Of a stretch of 63,916 nucleotides of DNA, positions 34,584 to 44,840 are shown one piece after another; positions within the stretch are counted from its first letter, which is position 1; each line of letters opens with the position of its first letter. The stretch comes from Bacillus sp. AFS055030 (GTDB taxonomy: Bacteria; Bacillota; Bacilli; Bacillales; Bacillaceae_G): the NCBI RefSeq assembly GCF_002574545.1, contig NZ_NUGT01000008.1, forward strand, positions 9,995 through 73,910, read 5' to 3'. Under the pieces are notes generated by a model, which worked only from the letters and a program-made list of their open reading frames with translations, had not been told where the DNA came from and ran no database searches. The translations under genes and the position numbers were made by a program.

Positions 34584-35666
34584 ATGAAAATTATGATGGT
34601 CATTACAGGGATGCAATCTGGCGGGGCAGAACGAGTTATGGCAACGTTGTGCAACGAGCTTTCTAAAAGAAACCAGGTACGTTTGCTGGTAATGAAAGAA
34701 AAGAAAACAGATTATGAATTAAAAGATAATATTGAATTTGTTGCTGGTAATGTTACAAATCAGAGCCTTTTGAAATCCGTCCGATTTGTCCGCCAACAAA
34801 TGGATGATTGGCAACCACAAGTAGTATTGTCGTTTATGACAAAATCGAACCTTATCACGCTTCTTGCCAAAAAAATGGCCAAGTGGAAGGCGCCGGTAAT
34901 CATTGCAGAGCGTGCAAATCCTAACTACACTGGAAGTCTTCTGAAAGTACTCCGTAAATTTGTATATCCAAGTGCGGATGGCTGCGTATTCCAAACTAAG
35001 CAAGCTCAAAAGTATTATAATGATATTCTCAATTGTAACAGTATAGTATTACGAAATCCCTTGAACCCTAATTTTAAAGTTCAATTACACCAAGGGGTTA
35101 GAACAAAGAGAATTGTTTCTGTTGGGCGCCTATCTGTGGAAAAAAATCAAAGGTTGCTCATTGAATCATTTTCTAAGATAGCAGTTTCGTATCCGGAATA
35201 TTCAGTTGAAATCTTTGGAGAAGGTCCATTAAGGAATGAATTGCAGAGCTTTATAAACAAGAAAAATCTGCAAAGTCAAGTTCGTTTAATGGGGAGAAAA
35301 GACAATATTCAGGAGTACATCTCTGATGCAGAGATTTTTGTACTTCCGTCAAATTCTGAGGGGATGCCTAATGCCTTATTGGAGGCTATGGCGTTGGGAA
35401 TGGCATGTATAGCCACAGATTGTCCGATTGGAGGACCTGCAGTAATTATAGAAAATAAGAAAAATGGAATATTGGTGCCTATGAATGAGTCACAGATAAT
35501 GGCTGATACACTGGAATTACTAATTGGTAATGATGGTCTATCCAGTAGGCTCAGAGCAGAAGCAAAAAAAGTTGTAGAGCATTATGACACAGAAAAAGTA
35601 TGTGCAGAGTGGGAGACCTATATTAGGGGCGTAGTGAGTTCTATTGCCAAAAATGGTCGAAGTTAA
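34584..35666 (+). CDS. GT4-family glycosyltransferase 1
   Basis: A 360-aa GT-B enzyme. The N-terminal domain begins KIMMVITGMQSGGAERVM (the GGAER acceptor loop). The C-terminal glycosyltransferase group 1 domain has IVSVGRLSVEKNQRLLIESF and the donor-binding EX7E segment (SNSEGMPNALLEAMALG). It adds one sugar of the repeat unit at the cytoplasmic side. Codon and base use looks less AT-rich than the flanking operon ends. It lies 20 nt before TupA-like gene 2. Confidence 0.9.
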   Translation: MKIMMVITGMQSGGAERVMATLCNELSKRNQVRLLVMKEKKTDYELKDNIEFVAGNVTNQSLLKSVRFVRQQMDDWQPQVVLSFMTKSNLITLLAKKMAKWKAPVIIAERANPNYTGSLLKVLRKFVYPSADGCVFQTKQAQKYYNDILNCNSIVLRNPLNPNFKVQLHQGVRTKRIVSVGRLSVEKNQRLLIESFSKIAVSYPEYSVEIFGEGPLRNELQSFINKKNLQSQVRLMGRKDNIQEYISDAEIFVLPSNSEGMPNALLEAMALGMACIATDCPIGGPAVIIENKKNGILVPMNESQIMADTLELLIGNDGLSSRLRAEAKKVVEHYDTEKVCAEWETYIRGVVSSIAKNGRS

Positions 35667-35686
35667 AGAGAGTTAAGGGGATTGAC

Positions 35687-36592
35687 ATGAATATTATTGA
35701 TAAATTTAAAAAGGATCCGAGCTTGTTCATGATTATGTCTCTTGGTCGAGTGTTGCCAGATACAGTAGGATGTGATGCATTTTATCTGAAGCTTCTATAT
35801 AAAAACAGAATGAAGAAAAAGTTAGAGCTAACAAATCCACAGACATACAATGAAAAATTACAATGGCTGAAACTCTATAATCGACGCCCGGAGTACACAA
35901 TGATGGTTGATAAATTTCGAGTAAAGGAATATGTTGCTTCTGTTATTGGAGAGGACTATATAATTCCAACTTTGGGTATTTGGGAACGTTTCGATGATAT
36001 TGATTTTGATAAATTGCCGAATCAATTTGTATTGAAATGTACACATGATAGCGGCGGCCTAGTTATATGTAAAGATAAAACTAAATTGGACAAAGCCAAG
36101 GCGAAGAAGCAAATCGAAAGATGCTTAAAAAGAAAATACTTTCTCAACACTAGAGAATGGCCTTATAAGGACGTTTTGCCGCGTATTATAGCAGAAAAAT
36201 ATATGGATGACGAATCTGGAAATGGATTGAATGACTATAAGTTTTTTGCATTTGATGGTATTGTCAAAGCTATGTATATTGCTACTGATAGAGGGGCGGA
36301 TACTGAAACCTGCTTTGATTACTTTGATAGAGATTTTGTACATCTTCCATTTCGTAATGGATATTCCAATTCACAAAAAAAGCTCGTTAAACCGGAAAAC
36401 TATGAAAAAATGATTGAACTTGCTGAAAGATTGAGTAGAGATATGCCCCATGCAAGAATTGATTTTTATAATATAAACGGTAAAGTCTATTTTGGGGAGA
36501 TTACATTCTACCATTGGAGTGGAATGAAGCCTTTTGAACCTCAAGAGTGGGATTATAAGTTTGGTGATTGGATAAATCTGCCGAAGAGATAA
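35687..36592 (+). CDS. TupA-like ATP-grasp protein 2
   Basis: A 301-aa paralogue of the gene at 33571, with TYNEKLQWLKLYNRRPEY, QFVLKCTHDSGGLVI (canonical glycine loop), PRIIAEKYMDD, DYKFFAFDG and ARIDFYNINGKVYFGEITFY. All ATP-grasp landmarks are present, so it is probably active. It follows GT4-1 closely, as if each glycosyltransferase had its own ATP-grasp partner. AGTTAAGGGGA precedes the ATG. Confidence 0.86.
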   Translation: MNIIDKFKKDPSLFMIMSLGRVLPDTVGCDAFYLKLLYKNRMKKKLELTNPQTYNEKLQWLKLYNRRPEYTMMVDKFRVKEYVASVIGEDYIIPTLGIWERFDDIDFDKLPNQFVLKCTHDSGGLVICKDKTKLDKAKAKKQIERCLKRKYFLNTREWPYKDVLPRIIAEKYMDDESGNGLNDYKFFAFDGIVKAMYIATDRGADTETCFDYFDRDFVHLPFRNGYSNSQKKLVKPENYEKMIELAERLSRDMPHARIDFYNINGKVYFGEITFYHWSGMKPFEPQEWDYKFGDWINLPKR

Positions 36593-36702
36593 ACGAAGGA
36601 ATTAATTATATAAAGACGATTGATTATTATAGTCATACAACCAGCCTCCCTAAGTTAAAATTCCAATTTATTTACTCAATGCTGTGTAAAGAGGAGATTT
36701 AA

Positions 36703-37797
36703 ATGAATTACAAAAATAAAAAAATAATATTTGTTACAGGCTCTCTAGCTGATGGCGGGGCAGAGCGTGTAATGTCAATTTTGGCAACAATGTGTGCAGA
36801 AGCGGGTGCAGATGTCACTCTAGTAGTTATGCGTGAAAAAAAGTATATATATCATGTATCAGATAAAGTAAATTGTATTCAGATTAAAACTGGTAGTAAA
36901 AAATTTAAAACAATTTCAAGGATTAAACAGTTGCGTTCAATATTGAAAAAAAGTGATGACTCGACGGTTATACCCTTTCTGCCATTGATTACGTTATATA
37001 CTATGATTGCGAATATGGGGATCAATAAACGAGTTATAACTTCTGAACGATCCGATCCCCGTATTAGTTTCTGGGCTAAAAATTTAAGCTGGAAAGATCG
37101 AGTTGGAATCCTCATTATGCGTAAGATGGGACTTTATAATTTGGCTGAATTGATGGTATTTCAAACGCCAGATGCACAATCATATTACAATAAAAATCGT
37201 CAAAAGAGGAGTTGTATTATTCCAAATCCTTTAGATACAGATAAATTACCTAAAAGATATGAAGGAGAACGTGAAAAACGAATTGTGGCAGCTGGTAGGT
37301 TTTCTGAAGAAAAGAATTTTTCACTATTAATTGAAGCCTTTTCGATTTTCCATAAGAAACATCCGGAATATAATATGACAATCTATGGCGAGGGAGCACT
37401 GCGAAACCAATTAGAAAGAGAAATAAAGAAATATGACTTAATGAGCATTATTAAGTTACCTGGATTTGCATCAAATTTGCCTGAAGAAATCAACAAAGCT
37501 GCAATGTATGTTTCTACTTCTAATCATGAAGGAATATCCAACTCTATGCTTGAAGCTTTGGGCATGGGAATACCATCGATTGTAACAGACTGTCCTGTTG
37601 GAGGTGCAAGGATGTTTGTTAAGACCGATGAAAATGGCATTTTAATTCCAATGAATGACTGTGATGCATTAGTAGAAGCTATGAGTAAAATTGCAGAGGA
37701 TAGAGCGTATGCAGAAAAAATTTCGGCTAATGCTACAAAAATCAGAGAAGAAATATCAGCAAAAAATATTTGCAAAATGTGGTTAGAACTAGTTTGA
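36703..37797 (+). CDS. GT4-family glycosyltransferase 2
   Basis: A 364-aa GT-B enzyme with the DGGAERVMS acceptor loop, IVAAGRFSEEKNFSLLIEAF, and the donor site SNHEGISNSMLEALGMG. It is clearly related to GT4-1, so the pair may stem from an old duplication together with the ATP-grasp genes. GAGGAGATTTAA precedes the ATG. 110 nt before it and 68 nt after it hold no further gene. Confidence 0.9.
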   Translation: MNYKNKKIIFVTGSLADGGAERVMSILATMCAEAGADVTLVVMREKKYIYHVSDKVNCIQIKTGSKKFKTISRIKQLRSILKKSDDSTVIPFLPLITLYTMIANMGINKRVITSERSDPRISFWAKNLSWKDRVGILIMRKMGLYNLAELMVFQTPDAQSYYNKNRQKRSCIIPNPLDTDKLPKRYEGEREKRIVAAGRFSEEKNFSLLIEAFSIFHKKHPEYNMTIYGEGALRNQLEREIKKYDLMSIIKLPGFASNLPEEINKAAMYVSTSNHEGISNSMLEALGMGIPSIVTDCPVGGARMFVKTDENGILIPMNDCDALVEAMSKIAEDRAYAEKISANATKIREEISAKNICKMWLELV

Positions 37798-37865
37798 TAC
37801 CAGATAGAATAATTGAGTAGTATTTATCAAAGTAACTAAAATAATAATTTTTTGGAGGTGACTAG

Positions 37866-38843
37866 ATGAAAGTATTGAAAAAAATTAAAGATCCCAAAAA
37901 GATAGCGTTGTATATCAAGTGGAAACTAGATAAAGCTGGTTTTTTTAATTTTTGGAATGATGAGACTTATTTGAAGTTTGTATATAGATTACGGATGGGT
38001 AAAAGGTTAAATTTAGCCAATCCTCAATCGTTTAATGAAAAAATGCAGTGGCTAAAATTGTATGATAGAAATCCACGGTATTCGTTAATGGTTGACAAAT
38101 ACGCTGTCAAAACTTATGTAGAAGAAATGGTAGGTCCAGAATACATTATACCAACGATAGGAGTTTACGATAAGTTTGAAGATATTGACTTCAGTCAGTT
38201 ACCTAATCGATTTGTAATTAAATGTACCCATAACTCTGGAGGAGTAGTTGTAGTTAATGACAAAAAAGATATTGACATTAAAAAAATTGAAAAAGATTTT
38301 AAAAGGATGTTGAAGAGAAATTTTTTCTATGCAGGCCGAGAATGGCCCTATAAAAATGTTCCCCCAAGAATTATCATTGAGGAGAATTTGCAAGATGAAA
38401 ATGAAAAGATACAGATTAATGATTATAAGTTGATGTGTTTTAACGGGGAATTAAAGTGTTCCTTTGTATGCTCTAATAGAAATTCAAAGCAGGGGTTATG
38501 TGTTAACTTTTACGATGAAGATTGGTTGCCAATGCCGTTTGAAAGACATTATCCTAGAAATTCAGTTGAAATTGAAAAACCGAGTCAATATGAAAAAATG
38601 GTACAATTGGCAAAAATTCTATCCAAAGATATTCCTTTCGTCAGGGTCGATTTTTATCAAAAGGGAGAGCAGGTATATTTTGGTGAATTGACCTTTTATC
38701 CAGGAAGTGGTGCAGAAGAATTTACCCCCGAAATTTGGGATTACAAATTAGGACAGTGGATAAATCTATCAACAGTATCACAGGCGCATTTAGTTGAGGA
38801 AGATAGGAATCATTCTAAAATAGGGGAGTTTTATGAAGATTAG
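37866..38843 (+). CDS. TupA-like ATP-grasp protein 3
   Basis: The third and longest paralogue (325 aa): SFNEKMQWLKLYDRNPRY, RFVIKCTHNSGGVVVV, PRIIIEENLQDEN, DYKLMCFNG, VRVDFYQKGEQVYFGELTFY. An extra C-terminal tail of about 30 polar residues overlaps the start of the polymerase gene by 11 nt. It is the most divergent of the three. TTTGGAGGTGACTAG precedes the ATG. Confidence 0.86.
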   Translation: MKVLKKIKDPKKIALYIKWKLDKAGFFNFWNDETYLKFVYRLRMGKRLNLANPQSFNEKMQWLKLYDRNPRYSLMVDKYAVKTYVEEMVGPEYIIPTIGVYDKFEDIDFSQLPNRFVIKCTHNSGGVVVVNDKKDIDIKKIEKDFKRMLKRNFFYAGREWPYKNVPPRIIIEENLQDENEKIQINDYKLMCFNGELKCSFVCSNRNSKQGLCVNFYDEDWLPMPFERHYPRNSVEIEKPSQYEKMVQLAKILSKDIPFVRVDFYQKGEQVYFGELTFYPGSGAEEFTPEIWDYKLGQWINLSTVSQAHLVEEDRNHSKIGEFYED

Positions 38844-40047
38844 TAGAAAAAAACTATGCTTGGGAATATTTGAGATAGCGTTTGTTTTCTTACTTTTCCA
38901 ACAAAATATATTTCCGAGTGAATTGACATTTATTTCGTTATTATTAACAGTCATAGCAGGAATATTTTTGATTATGTTAGATGGGAAGTTTTATTTAAAC
39001 CCATTTCTTATATCCTATGGTCTATTTTTCCTGTTTGCACTAATCTTATCCTTAATTGGCTGGGGTACAGGGAATGTTGAGGATCGATTGATGCTTTTGC
39101 TAATGAAGTACGTATCCTCCATATTTATTTATAATTATCTTATGCGTCTCGAAAAACCTGAAAAATTCATGAGGTTATATGTGGCTATTAGTATAATTTC
39201 TTTGGTTATAATATTCCTTTTAGTTGGTGATAATGCAGTAGCATCCAGGTTGGGGCATAACGGTTCTGGTAGTATAGTTAGTTATCAAATAGCAGGGGTT
39301 CCTATATACAAAAGTTCTAATGGAACTGCTACCTTTTGCGCTATAGCAACATTATTCTTACTATATTATTCTGTGCGATTTAAAAAGTGGTATTGTTATA
39401 TTTTTATTGTCTTCTTAACAATTGGAATGTTACTTTCTGGATCAAGAAAAGGATTGTTGATTTATATACTATATATAATATACACGTATTTTTTTATGAG
39501 AAAGGGTATTACGTTAAAAAAAATAGTTTTGTTCCTTGTTGTTCCAATAGCAGGATATATACTTCTTTCTAAAGTCCCTATTATTTATGATGCAGTAGGG
39601 ATTAGGCTTGAGTCTATGATAATGAACATATTTTCACAATCCAATTCATTAGATGGTAACTCTTATCTTATGCGGCAGCAACTAAAAAATGTAGCATATG
39701 AATGGATAGGAAGTAAGCCGTTTTTGGGATATGGTTTTAATACTTTCCAAACCGCGACGGGTTATGGTGCTGAAAATAACTTGTTACAAATTATGGTGGA
39801 ATTTGGACTTATAGGAGCATTAATTTATTATAGTTTCTTATTCTCATTATTTAGAGTAATTTTAAGAATAAAAAATAAATCTGTTTTAGCAGGATTATTT
39901 TCTGTCCTAATTTTGTCAATCTTATTACAAGATTATGGAAGTGTAACATATTCGTGGCAACATATGACTATCTGGTATTCAGTATTCTGGGCAGTAGCTA
40001 ATCATCACATGGAGAGGAAAAAGTTCATTAAACTTTATAATAAATAG
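38833..40047 (+). CDS. Wzy-type O-antigen/capsule polymerase
   Basis: A 404-aa protein with about ten to twelve membrane helices and the O-antigen ligase/polymerase pattern: a long periplasmic-side loop and LGYGFNTFQTATGYGAENNLLQIMVEFG before the last helices. It would join the repeat units outside the membrane. It overlaps TupA-like gene 3. Wzy proteins share little sequence, so the call rests on topology and position. Confidence 0.82.
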   Translation: MKISRKKLCLGIFEIAFVFLLFQQNIFPSELTFISLLLTVIAGIFLIMLDGKFYLNPFLISYGLFFLFALILSLIGWGTGNVEDRLMLLLMKYVSSIFIYNYLMRLEKPEKFMRLYVAISIISLVIIFLLVGDNAVASRLGHNGSGSIVSYQIAGVPIYKSSNGTATFCAIATLFLLYYSVRFKKWYCYIFIVFLTIGMLLSGSRKGLLIYILYIIYTYFFMRKGITLKKIVLFLVVPIAGYILLSKVPIIYDAVGIRLESMIMNIFSQSNSLDGNSYLMRQQLKNVAYEWIGSKPFLGYGFNTFQTATGYGAENNLLQIMVEFGLIGALIYYSFLFSLFRVILRIKNKSVLAGLFSVLILSILLQDYGSVTYSWQHMTIWYSVFWAVANHHMERKKFIKLYNK

Positions 40048-40299
40048 GAAGTACGGGTTGGAAAATTGGGTGCCTGGGCTATGAGAATGAGCCTATGATA
40101 TATATATAAAGCTACGAGCTATGTCCTTTATAAGTGGATCTGTCGAGTTAATACCTGACTTATTCAGTATATGGCCATAGGTCTTTTTCATTGCAAAGAA
40201 CAACGAAATTGAACATTTGAAGTATTTTTAATAGTGAAATCGAATTATCTTAACTTTAGAAAAATAAATTAGTTCTGTTTTTATTAAGGGGTAAGTATT

Positions 40300-41763
40300 T
40301 TGAATGAGAAAAACCTTCAGAGTAAAGTTTTCCATGCAACAAAATGGTCATCAATAACAGAGATTACAGCAAAGTTATTTAGTCCAGTAACAAATATGAT
40401 TTTGGCTAGGATTCTAGCACCAGAAGCTTTTGGCGTAGTTACAACAGTAACTATGATAATAAGCTTTGCCGATATGTTAACTGATTCTGGTTTTCAAAAG
40501 TATATAGTCCAGAATAAATTTAAAAATGAAGATGAGAAGAATAAATATGCTAATGTGGCTTTTTGGACAAACATGGGGATTTCAATCCTTTTGTGGGGAA
40601 TTATTTTTATATTCCGTCAACCAATTGCAAATTTGGTTGGAAATCCTGGATTAGGTAATGTCCTTGCAATTGCATGTTTACAATTACCGTTAACCTCGTT
40701 TTCAAGTATTCAAATGGCATTGTACCGAAGAAGCTTTGATTTTAAGACATTATTTTGGGTTAGATTAATTTCTATTTTTATACCATTCATTGTTACAATT
40801 CCATTAGCCTTATTTGGGTTTGGATATTGGGCATTAATTATTGGAACATTAATCATTCAAGTTTCAAATGCTCTTATTTTAACAATCAATTCAAGTTGGA
40901 AACCTACTTTTTTTTACAGCTTTAAAAGATTAAAAAAAATGCTCTCATTCAGTGTGTGGTCATTAATTGAAGCAATTTCAATATGGTTAACAATCTGGGT
41001 TGATTCATTTATTATAGGAACAGTTTTAAACCAGTATTATTTAGGATTGTATAAAACATCAACTTCTTTAGTTAATACATTAATGGCACTGATAACTTCT
41101 TCAATAGTGCCGGTATTATTTTCTGGATTATCACGTTTGCAAGATAATGACACAAAGTTTAATCAACTATTTTTTAAGTTTCAAAGAATAGTGTCTATAA
41201 TTGTATTTCCTTTAGGGATTGGTATGTTCCTTTATAGTGATATAGCGACTAAAATTTTGTTAGGAAGTCAATGGTCAGAAGCTAGTAATGTGATAGGAAT
41301 ATGGGCTTTAACCAGCTCAATGCAAATTGTCTTTGCTCATTTTTGTAGTGAAGTATATCGTGCTAAAGGTAGGCCAAAATTATCCTTTCTAGCACAAATA
41401 CTCCACCTAATAGTTTTAGTTCCTACCTGTATCATTAGTTCTAAATACGGATTTTGGGCATTGGTATATTCACGATCATTGATAAGACTTGAAGGCATCT
41501 TAGTTCACTTTATTGTTATGAAATATTTAATTAGGTTTCCAATCTATAAAACATTTAAAAATGTTTTACCGACTATTATATCTGCAGTATCTATGGGGAT
41601 AATCGGATATGCATTTCAGCAAATAAATGAGGGCTTCATATGGAGTTTTATATCAATTTTTCTATGCATAGTATTCTATTTTGGAATACTATTTTTATTT
41701 CCAAGTTTACGAAATGAGACATTAAAAATATCCAAGATGGTAATTTCAAAAAAAAATAAATAA
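40300..41763 (+). CDS. Wzx-type repeat-unit flippase
   Basis: A 487-aa MOP-superfamily protein with about twelve to fourteen helices. The N-terminus FHATKWSSITEITAKLFSPVTNMILARILAPEAFG is typical of polysaccharide flippases of the TuaB/WzxC type. It moves the lipid-linked repeat unit across the membrane. TTG 40300 starts behind AAGGGGTAAG. The 252 nt before it hold no recognised feature and may contain a promoter. Confidence 0.9.
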   Translation: MNEKNLQSKVFHATKWSSITEITAKLFSPVTNMILARILAPEAFGVVTTVTMIISFADMLTDSGFQKYIVQNKFKNEDEKNKYANVAFWTNMGISILLWGIIFIFRQPIANLVGNPGLGNVLAIACLQLPLTSFSSIQMALYRRSFDFKTLFWVRLISIFIPFIVTIPLALFGFGYWALIIGTLIIQVSNALILTINSSWKPTFFYSFKRLKKMLSFSVWSLIEAISIWLTIWVDSFIIGTVLNQYYLGLYKTSTSLVNTLMALITSSIVPVLFSGLSRLQDNDTKFNQLFFKFQRIVSIIVFPLGIGMFLYSDIATKILLGSQWSEASNVIGIWALTSSMQIVFAHFCSEVYRAKGRPKLSFLAQILHLIVLVPTCIISSKYGFWALVYSRSLIRLEGILVHFIVMKYLIRFPIYKTFKNVLPTIISAVSMGIIGYAFQQINEGFIWSFISIFLCIVFYFGILFLFPSLRNETLKISKMVISKKNK

Positions 41764-42071
41764 TAGCTAAAAAAAATATTAGATAAGGCATTTACCAAAT
41801 TAGAGTAAATAATCTATAAAGCTCTAGAGCAACTTCGACTTTAAAAATTATAGTATTTGTTACCATCCTAGATATGTAGAGAACGGTAGTAATTGTTTTG
41901 TAAAATACATTGGTGATTACCATAAGTTACTTTATGTTCTGATTAGTTAAGTTATTTGATTTTATGTTTATGGATAGAGCGGAAGATAATTTTTAAATAA
42001 TACTCTTTTGAATGATTAGATTTTTTTAATAAAAGAAACTGAGTTAATTTATGAGAAAAGGAAGCGAGATA

Positions 42072-43499
42072 ATGTACAAGATAGCAGTTGCAGGTACAGG
42101 TTATGTCGGATTAGTGGCAGGTGTATGTTTTGCTGAAGTAGGCCACCAAGTAACCTGTGTGGACATCGACGAGAATAAAGTAAATATGATGAAACAAGGA
42201 ATTTCTCCTATATTTGAGGAAGGACTTGAAGAATTAATGCAAAAGAATTACGCAGCGGGTAGATTAAATTACACGACAGATTATGCACAAGCTTATAAGG
42301 AAGCAGACGCTATTTTTATTGGTGTTGGTACACCAGAACTACCTGATGGTTCTGCTAATCTTTCATATATTGCAACAGTTGCTAGACAGATTGCTGAGTC
42401 AATTGAAAAGGATTGTTTGGTAGTTGTGAAGTCAACTGTTCCTGTTGGTACAAATGATAAGGTGGAGCAGTTTATCTATGACTTCCTTCCACATGACGGG
42501 GAAAAATATATTGGAAACTCCTCTAATAATGGCGAAAAAGAAATTAGAGTAGAAGTCGCATCAAATCCGGAGTTTTTAGCACAGGGTACAGCGGTTAAAG
42601 ATACTTTACATGCTGCAAGAATTATAATAGGTACAGAAAGTAAATGGGCACAAGAATTGTTAATGAATATTTATGAGCCATTTAATATCCCAATTGTGTC
42701 TGTAAGTAGGCGTTCAGCTGAGATGATTAAATATGCTTCGAACGATTTTCTTGCTCTTAAAATTTCTTACATGAACGACATTTCTAATCTATGTGAGCTA
42801 GTCGGTGCTGATATTGAAGATGTAGCAGTTGGAATGAGCTTTGATGATCGGATTGGCAGTAAATTTTTAAATGCTGGTATTGGTTACGGTGGCAGCTGTT
42901 TCCCTAAAGATACGAAGGCATTGAAGTATATTGCAGAGCAACACGGGTATGAACTTAAAACAGTCAGCGCTGCAATTGATGTAAATACTGAACAAAAAAC
43001 CCTACTTTATAAGAAAGCAAGTAAGAGATTAATAACATTTAGTGGTTTAAAAGTTGCAGTTTTTGGTTTAACATTCAAGCCTGGTACAGATGACTTGCGA
43101 GAGGCACCATCTCTAGACAATGTTCCTTTATTATTGGAACAAGGGGCAGATATTTATGCTTATGATCCGGTCGGAGCAGATAACTTTAAACGTGTTTATC
43201 CAGAAGGAAAGAATGGCAGAGGTAGTATAACATATGTTAAAAATCCTCAAGATGCGTTAAAAGATGCAAATGTTTGCTTCATCTTTACAGAGTGGGGCGA
43301 AATTAAGGCTATTAAACCAGAAGAATATAAAAATTTAATGAGAACTCCATTAGTTTATGATGGTCGAAATATTTATGGAGTTAGTTATATGAAAGAGGCT
43401 GGGGTAGAATACTACTCTGTTGGAAGACAAAATGGGACAAGCAGGCTTGCCATTGTAAAAAATACAAAGGAGAAGAATCTAAGTGAAACAACAGTTTAA
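42072..43499 (+). CDS. ugd: UDP-glucose 6-dehydrogenase
   Basis: A protein of about 475 aa with the NAD-binding GTGYVGLVAGVCFAEVGH at the start, the catalytic Cys in GYGGSCFPKD (near 276), and the GLTFKPGTDDLREAPS block in the C-terminal domain. It oxidises UDP-glucose to UDP-glucuronate and is a known substrate of capsule tyrosine kinases. ATG 42072 follows AAAAGGAAGCGAG; the in-frame ATG at 42051 has no ribosome site. It overlaps the epimerase gene by 17 nt. Confidence 0.95.
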   Translation: MYKIAVAGTGYVGLVAGVCFAEVGHQVTCVDIDENKVNMMKQGISPIFEEGLEELMQKNYAAGRLNYTTDYAQAYKEADAIFIGVGTPELPDGSANLSYIATVARQIAESIEKDCLVVVKSTVPVGTNDKVEQFIYDFLPHDGEKYIGNSSNNGEKEIRVEVASNPEFLAQGTAVKDTLHAARIIIGTESKWAQELLMNIYEPFNIPIVSVSRRSAEMIKYASNDFLALKISYMNDISNLCELVGADIEDVAVGMSFDDRIGSKFLNAGIGYGGSCFPKDTKALKYIAEQHGYELKTVSAAIDVNTEQKTLLYKKASKRLITFSGLKVAVFGLTFKPGTDDLREAPSLDNVPLLLEQGADIYAYDPVGADNFKRVYPEGKNGRGSITYVKNPQDALKDANVCFIFTEWGEIKAIKPEEYKNLMRTPLVYDGRNIYGVSYMKEAGVEYYSVGRQNGTSRLAIVKNTKEKNLSETTV

Positions 43500-44520
43500 T
43501 TCTATAGACAAAAGCAAGACATACCTAATTACGGGTGCAGTAGGTTTTATCGGTTTCTATTTATCTAAGAAACTTCTTGAACAAGGGGCGCGAGTAATTG
43601 GTATTGATAATATAAATGACTATTATGATGTTAACCTTAAGTTTGCTCGTCTCGAGAAACTTAAACCTTTTGCTAACTTTACATTTATTAAAGGTGACAT
43701 TTCAGATAAAACAATGATTGAGTCTGTTTTTGAGGAGTACAAGCCAAATGTTGTTGTTAACCTTGCTGCCCAGGCTGGGGTGCGTTATTCCATCGAGAAC
43801 CCAGATGTATACATCCAAAGTAATATTATTGGCTTTTATAACATCCTTGAAGCATGTCGCTATTACCCGGTAGATCATCTTATTTATGCATCATCTAGCT
43901 CAGTCTATGGAGCAAACAAGAAGGTTCCTTTTGAGGAAACAGATATGGTAGATAACCCAGTTTCCCTTTATGCAGCAACTAAGAAATCAAATGAATTGAT
44001 GGCACATACTTATAGCCATCTTTATAAGATCCCAGCAACAGGACTTCGTTTCTTTACAGTTTATGGACCAATGGGTCGTCCGGATATGGCCTATTTTGGA
44101 TTTACCAATAAGTATTTTGCTGGAGAACCGATTAAAATCTTTAATAATGGTGATTTTGAGAATGATTTGTATCGTGATTTTACTTATGTAGATGATATCG
44201 TAGAAGGAATTGAACGATTACTTAACAATCCTTCTGTAGGTGAGGAAGACGTGCCTCATCGAGTATTTAACATTGGTAACAACAGTCCCGAGAAGTTGAT
44301 GGTGTTTATTGAAACCCTCGAAAAGTGCTTAAGCAATGCATTGGAAAGGGAAGTAAAGTTTGAAAAGGTATTTGAGCCGATTAAGCCAGGGGATGTACCT
44401 GCGACTTATGCTTCAACTGAAGCACTAGATCAAGCTGTTGGATTTAAGCCAATGACATCTATTGAAAATGGATTACAGCAATTCGCGGATTGGTATATCG
44501 AGTATTATAAAAAGAACTAA
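43483..44520 (+). CDS. UDP-glucuronate 4-epimerase
   Basis: A 345-aa short-chain dehydrogenase-type epimerase. It has the cofactor loop GAVGFIGFYL, a DNINDYYDVNLK segment typical of CapI/LspL-type glucuronate epimerases, and the catalytic YAATKKSNE (YxxxK). It makes UDP-galacturonate from the product of Ugd, whose gene it overlaps. Both uronates are therefore likely in the polymer. The start is GTG behind AAGGAGAAG. Confidence 0.9.
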   Translation: MKQQFNSIDKSKTYLITGAVGFIGFYLSKKLLEQGARVIGIDNINDYYDVNLKFARLEKLKPFANFTFIKGDISDKTMIESVFEEYKPNVVVNLAAQAGVRYSIENPDVYIQSNIIGFYNILEACRYYPVDHLIYASSSSVYGANKKVPFEETDMVDNPVSLYAATKKSNELMAHTYSHLYKIPATGLRFFTVYGPMGRPDMAYFGFTNKYFAGEPIKIFNNGDFENDLYRDFTYVDDIVEGIERLLNNPSVGEEDVPHRVFNIGNNSPEKLMVFIETLEKCLSNALEREVKFEKVFEPIKPGDVPATYASTEALDQAVGFKPMTSIENGLQQFADWYIEYYKKN

Positions 44521-44840
44521 ATTTGACCTAAACCAACAAGTTAAGTAAGAAATCTCCATTTTTTGAAAGGGTCATATCTTTTCCTTGAGACCAAAAATAA
44601 CCATACCTGTTACTTCTTGGTTGAATTCTAGAGTTGTAGGATTTCGGAATAGTAAAGGAAAAATACTAGGGAAATATTAGAACTCTATGCCATTATAGAT
44701 GAATGGCATCAATTCTTTATGTAGGAAAAGTAGAATTTTTTAGGGATGTATTATTTGTTCCTTTGGGGCGTGTTTTACTTTAGCTTAGACTTATTTGTAT
44801 TAATCCCAAGAGTAAAATTGCAAATGCGAATTGAAATTTA
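44521..44840. other. Non-coding stretch after the epimerase gene
   Basis: Nothing convincing: only short open frames without ribosome sites on either strand. The operon terminator follows at 44841. Confidence 0.5.

Noticed and set aside
44530-44660. Minus-strand open stretch of about 40 codons after the epimerase gene
   Set aside because: No start with a ribosome site and no family recognised; open frames of this length are expected by chance.
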